Both the position numbers and the translations under genes were made by a program. From a bacterium (GTDB lineage Bacteria > RBG-13-66-14), in NCBI GenBank assembly GCA_026398675.1, contig JAPLSK010000131.1, positions 1 through 7,711 of the forward strand: DNA of 7,711 nucleotides. Reading direction: 5' to 3'. This document shows positions 4,873-7,711 of the stretch, piece after piece. Position 1 is the stretch's first letter. Each line of letters opens with the position of its first letter. Under the pieces are notes generated by a model. It saw nothing but the letters and a program-made list of their open reading frames with translations, did no database searches and was not told where the DNA came from.

Positions 4873-7397
4873 CCTTGACGACCGACGCGGTCCCGAGACA
4901 AGGCGCTCGCGGCATCGAACGGCTGCTCCCCTGGCTCGCGGCGTCGGTCGCGCTGGTTCTCTACCTCTTCACCCTGGCCCCCGGGCTGGTCGCCGGCGAC
5001 GCCGGAGAGTTGCAGACCGCCGTGGCGAGCCTCGGCGTAGCCCACCCCACCGGCTACCCCCTGTATCTCCAGACGGGCCTCCTCTTCCTCGCCCTGGGCG
5101 GGGCGTGGGGGCTCAACCTTTTCTCGGCGGTGGCCATGGCGCTGGCCGCGGGGCTGGCGGTGCGCCTGAGCCTCCGCCTGACCGGGTCCGCGGTCGCCGC
5201 GGTGTTCGTCGGCGTGCTGGTGATTTTCGGTCAGCAGGCCTGGTTCGAGGCGCTCTCCGCCGAGGTGTACACCCTCTCGCTCGCCCTCCAGCTCGTCTGC
5301 CTGAACCTGGCCCTCGAGCTGCGCGGCGCGGCGGGGTCCGCCGGAACGGCGAAGGGGGATTCGAAGCCGGACTCCCGCTTCTTCCCGCTCCTGGCCCTGG
5401 CCTACGGCCTGTCGCTGGCCCATCACCTGTCGGCTCTGTTCCTCCTGCCCGCCCTGTTGGTCCTCGTGCCGTGGCGGGACCTGGAGCCACGTTCGGGGGC
5501 CCTGGCGGCCGCCGCCTTCCTCCTCGGGCTCTCGGCCTATCTCTACCTGCCGCTCCGGGCGGCGTCCACCTCCGCGGTGAACTGGGGCGACCCGCGGACG
5601 CTGGGGGCGCTCCTGGAGCACCTGCGGGGCGGCGATTACGGGACGGCCTTTTTCGGCGGCACGGCGACCGGCTACCTGGCGCGCCTCGGCCGCCTAGCCC
5701 TGCTGTTGGTGATGGAACGGGGTTGGCTGATCCTGGTCCCCATCCTCCTCGGGCTGGTCTTCTGTTTCGTGGAGCGCCCGCGCTGGGCCGCGGCCCTCAT
5801 CTCCTGGGTCGCGGTGGGACTCCTTCTGACCGCCGGGTATGCCAAGCCGGACGTGGACGCCTACCTTCTGGGACCGGCGGCGGCCCTGGCCCTTCTGGCC
5901 GGGCTCGGCCTCGCCCGGGCCCAGCGGCGGTTCAAGGACCGCTGGGTGGGCCGGTCCATGCCGCTCTTGCCCGTGGTCGTGGCCGGGGTTCTCTTCGCCT
6001 ACCACGCGGGCCATTCACGCGCCGGGGACCGGTTGGCGGAGCGGTTCGCCGAGGACGCCCTCCGCGCCGCGCCCCCCGATTCCCAGCTCCTCGCCCGCAC
6101 CGACGACCTCTTCGGCGCCCTGGCCCTGCGCGAAACCGCCGACCTCCGCCCCGACGTGGAGCCGCTCTTCCGCTTCCTCCGCCGGACGCAGGCGGAGTAC
6201 GGGGACACGTTTCTTCCCCCCGCGCTCCGGGCGCACCGCCCGGTCGTCGGCCTCGTGCCCGAAGGGCTGCCGGACAGGGGGCTGCTGCCGACCGGCCTGG
6301 GGTACCGTTACCCCTCCGTCGTCGAAGGCTCGACGGTGAGCGCCCTCGAGTATCTGGAGCGGCGTCCGGGGGTTTACCCCGACGTCGCCTCGCGGGACCT
6401 GGCCCTCCAGTATCCGCTCTCCCGGCTGTCTCACGCGCTCCACGCCGGTTTCCCGGAGTGCGCCGCGGGTCAACTGGTTCTCGCCGACCTCACCGCCGGG
6501 AGTTACTGGCAGCCGCGGGCCAGGCTGGCCGAGACCCTCGACGCGCTGGGGCTGGGCCGTCTGGCCCTCGGGCACTACGAGGCCGCGGTCTCCCTCGCCG
6601 CCGACGACGCGGCGCTCCTGGCCAACGCCGGCGCCCTGGCGGCCGAGCTGGGCGACGACGGGCGGGCCGTGGAGTTCCTGACGAGGGCGCGGGAGCTCTC
6701 CGGTCCGTCGGCCCTGGCGGCCGGGGAGAACCTGGCCCTCTACTACGAGTCGAAAGGGTACCCGAGCGAGGCGGAGCGCGCCTGGCGATGGCTCGTGGAG
6801 CGGATGCCCGACGAGGCCGGGCTCCATTCCAACCTAGCCGCGAACCTCGTGCGCCAGGAGCGGATGGACGAGGCGGAAACCGTCTACCGCCGGGCCCTGG
6901 AGCTCGATCCCGCCTACCTCGATGCGCTGACCGGGCTGGCCGCCGTCCTTTTGGGCGAGGGTCGTCTCGACGAGGCCGAGGCGCCGCTCGCCGAGGCGCA
7001 GCGAATCGCCCCGGGGTCGGCGGTGGTCAGTTACGATCTGGGGCTCCTCCACCAGTCGAGGGGAGAGCTGGACCTTGCGGCGGCCCGCTTCGCCGATGCG
7101 TTCCGCGCCGATCCCTCCATGACCGGGGCGCTTTTGAACCAGGCCGTCTGCACCCACGAGGCCGGCCGCTACGCCGAGGCCGAAGGGCTGTACCACCGCT
7201 GCCTGGCCCTCATGCCCGACGAGCCGGAGGTTTACTTCCACTTCGCCGGGCTCGTCGAGCTCTCGCCGGTGGGGGCGGAGGACGCGGCGATTCTGTACCG
7301 GGAGTTTCTCCGCCTGGCCGGTCCCCGGACCCCGAGTGACGAGAAGGCGTTCGCCGAGTCGCGTCTGGCGCATTTTAATGAGACATCCCACAAATAA
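4869..7397 (+). CDS. DUF2723 (GT117-like, GT-C fold) membrane glycosyltransferase with C-terminal TPR repeats
   Basis: The protein has 842 residues. Residues about 21-380 are a multi-pass membrane domain with roughly 10-11 helices. The DUF2723 signature follows TM1: TLAPGLVAGDAGELQTA, then LGVAHPTGYPLY (55-66). D44 and E47 lie in the first external loop, where GT-C enzymes keep catalytic acids. Other family-like blocks are NWGDPRTLGALLEHL (238-252) and YAKPDVDAYLLGP (324-336). Residues about 546-818 contain seven to eight TPR-like units, the clearest being HSNLAANLVRQERMDEAETV and the unit ending RRALELDP (653-681). The stretch between about 385 and 545 is soluble and unassigned. The same order (DUF2723 then TPR) is found in human TMEM260, a protein O-mannosyltransferase, so transfer of a lipid-linked sugar to extracytoplasmic protein is the best inference. 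The donor and target are unknown. The start overlaps the preceding stop (ATGA), which suggests translational coupling. No terminator is visible after the TAA. Confidence 0.85.
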   Translation: MTLTTDAVPRQGARGIERLLPWLAASVALVLYLFTLAPGLVAGDAGELQTAVASLGVAHPTGYPLYLQTGLLFLALGGAWGLNLFSAVAMALAAGLAVRLSLRLTGSAVAAVFVGVLVIFGQQAWFEALSAEVYTLSLALQLVCLNLALELRGAAGSAGTAKGDSKPDSRFFPLLALAYGLSLAHHLSALFLLPALLVLVPWRDLEPRSGALAAAAFLLGLSAYLYLPLRAASTSAVNWGDPRTLGALLEHLRGGDYGTAFFGGTATGYLARLGRLALLLVMERGWLILVPILLGLVFCFVERPRWAAALISWVAVGLLLTAGYAKPDVDAYLLGPAAALALLAGLGLARAQRRFKDRWVGRSMPLLPVVVAGVLFAYHAGHSRAGDRLAERFAEDALRAAPPDSQLLARTDDLFGALALRETADLRPDVEPLFRFLRRTQAEYGDTFLPPALRAHRPVVGLVPEGLPDRGLLPTGLGYRYPSVVEGSTVSALEYLERRPGVYPDVASRDLALQYPLSRLSHALHAGFPECAAGQLVLADLTAGSYWQPRARLAETLDALGLGRLALGHYEAAVSLAADDAALLANAGALAAELGDDGRAVEFLTRARELSGPSALAAGENLALYYESKGYPSEAERAWRWLVERMPDEAGLHSNLAANLVRQERMDEAETVYRRALELDPAYLDALTGLAAVLLGEGRLDEAEAPLAEAQRIAPGSAVVSYDLGLLHQSRGELDLAAARFADAFRADPSMTGALLNQAVCTHEAGRYAEAEGLYHRCLALMPDEPEVYFHFAGLVELSPVGAEDAAILYREFLRLAGPRTPSDEKAFAESRLAHFNETSHK

Positions 7398-7406
7398 GAA
7401 TATTTC

Positions 7407-7435
7407 TTGACATTCCCCAGGTGGGATGCTAGATT
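7407..7435 (+). promoter_or_regulatory. Strong sigma70-type promoter for the secreted-protein gene
   Basis: The -35 box is a perfect TTGACA (7407-7412). After 17 bp comes TAGATT (7430-7435), 4 of 6 to consensus, preceded by TGC (7427-7429), an extended -10. The bases upstream (7391-7406) are A/T-rich and could act as an UP element. The predicted start is near 7442, leaving a leader of about 67 bases. The box begins only 10 bases after the stop of the glycosyltransferase gene. The spacer contains the dyad CCCA-GG-TGGG (7416-7425). Confidence 0.75.
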
Positions 7436-7448
7436 TGCTTTGTGCTTT

Positions 7449-7467
7449 CTGTCGGTTGCACCGGCAG
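7449..7467 (+). other. Hairpin in the 5' leader of the secreted-protein mRNA
   Basis: CTGTCGGT (7449-7456) pairs with ACCGGCAG (7460-7467) around a TGC loop, giving an 8-bp stem with one G-U pair close to the predicted 5' end. No T-run follows, so it is more likely a leader-stabilising structure or protein site than a terminator. It does not match a riboswitch I recognise. Confidence 0.45.
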
Positions 7468-7497
7468 GGCTAACGATATTGCGAACCAACTACATCC

Positions 7498-7503
7498 GGA
7501 GGA
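7498..7503 (+). promoter_or_regulatory. Strong Shine-Dalgarno site
   Basis: GGAGGA lies 5 bases before the ATG at 7509. It is the best ribosome binding site in the window and fixes the start of the partial gene at the right edge. Confidence 0.8.
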
Positions 7504-7508
7504 AAGTT

Positions 7509-7711
7509 ATGAAGAAGCTCGTGCTATTGCTGCTTGTTGCTGTTGTGGCCTTTGCCGCCAACAGCGTGGTCACCTCCGGCATCCCGATCAACGCTCATCC
7601 TCAGCCCCCGACAGAGTATGAGTTCTACTGGGATGACGGGATCATGTCCAGCGGTTGGATCTGGTTCACCGGCGGCAACTACTGGGCCGTGCAGTTCGAC
7701 GAAGTGAAGAC
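7509..7711 (+). CDS. Secreted protein of unknown function, N-terminal part (3' end outside window)
   Basis: The first 67 codons are visible and open to the window edge. The protein starts with a clear Sec signal peptide: two lysines, a Leu/Val/Ala-rich core (LVLLLLVAVVAFA), and a likely cleavage after A14-F15-A16. The mature start contains NAHPQPPTEYEFYWDDG followed by GWIWFTGGNYWAVQFDEVK. The visible mature part is rich in aromatic residues, with tryptophans at 41, 50, 52 and 59. The pattern of a DDG followed some 15 residues later by WAVQF resembles the beta-sandwich-like 'DDG...WAVRF' segments seen in secreted proteins of several candidate phyla and the FCB group. This is pattern recall, not a proven family match. 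The start is supported by a strong ribosome binding site and promoter. Codon use at the 5' end is less GC-rich than in the upstream genes. The function is not recognised. Confidence 0.82.
   Translation, partial: MKKLVLLLLVAVVAFAANSVVTSGIPINAHPQPPTEYEFYWDDGIMSSGWIWFTGGNYWAVQFDEVK

Noticed and set aside
4599..5621. A 340-codon antisense frame over the hydrolase/transferase junction
   Set aside because: Its Gln/Arg/Gly-rich composition has no motif, and it is fully covered by two well-supported + strand genes.
4799..7339. An 846-codon open frame almost fully overlapping the DUF2723-TPR gene in another + frame
   Set aside because: Its product is dominated by Arg, Pro and Gly with no recognisable domain, as expected for a shifted frame in very GC-rich DNA. 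The 4869-7397 frame has clear membrane helices, family motifs and TPR repeats.
7441..7508. A c-di-GMP (GEMM-like) or other riboswitch in the leader of the secreted-protein gene
   Set aside because: A few bases recall GEMM-like text (GCACCGGCAGGGC), but the leader is too short for the aptamer and the conserved core is absent. Only a simple hairpin is supported.

Overview
The window is GC-rich throughout, and every gene reads on the + strand. A polysaccharide-export (OPX/Wza-type) protein implies an outer membrane, so a Gram-negative-type cell envelope is likely. Taxonomy cannot be fixed from the sequence alone. The mix of a geranylgeranyl-reductase-like flavoprotein, an isolated OPX/PCP pair, a COG1579 zinc-ribbon protein and a DUF2723-TPR glycosyltransferase fits a high-GC environmental or candidate-phylum bacterium, but that is inference.

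Layout: (1) bases 1-706 hold the C-terminal part of a geranylgeranyl reductase-family FAD protein whose start lies to the left of the window. (2) Bases 707-797 carry a near-consensus sigma70-type promoter (TTTACA, 17 bp, TAAAAT). It drives a two-gene envelope unit: a short SLBB/poly-export protein (798-1466) and a Wzz/GumC-like co-polymerase (1550-3109). A perfect 20-bp palindrome lies between the two genes, and a hairpin plus T-run terminator (3116-3141) closes the unit. (3) Bases 3202-7397 are a tightly packed three-gene run: a COG1579/DUF164 coiled-coil zinc-ribbon protein, a short isoaspartyl peptidase/type-2 asparaginase-like Ntn hydrolase (6-bp gap), and an 842-residue membrane protein with an N-terminal DUF2723 (GT-C, GT117-like) domain and C-terminal TPR repeats (ATGA overlap). 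(4) Bases 7398-7508 hold a second strong promoter (TTGACA, 17 bp, TAGATT with an extended -10), a leader hairpin and a strong Shine-Dalgarno sequence. They lead into a secreted, tryptophan-rich protein that begins at 7509 and is cut by the window edge.

Functional reading: the common theme is the cell envelope. The OPX and PCP proteins normally work together to pass a polysaccharide across the periplasm and outer membrane. The DUF2723-TPR protein probably transfers a sugar from a lipid carrier to an extracytoplasmic acceptor. No flippase, polymerase, tyrosine kinase or soluble glycosyltransferase is present, so the OPX/PCP pair would have to serve a polysaccharide locus elsewhere. No mobile element, CRISPR array, tRNA or rRNA was seen. 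I did not find a clearly new multi-gene system. The items most worth a second look are the DUF2723-TPR operon, the intergenic palindrome and the strongly expressed secreted protein at the right edge.
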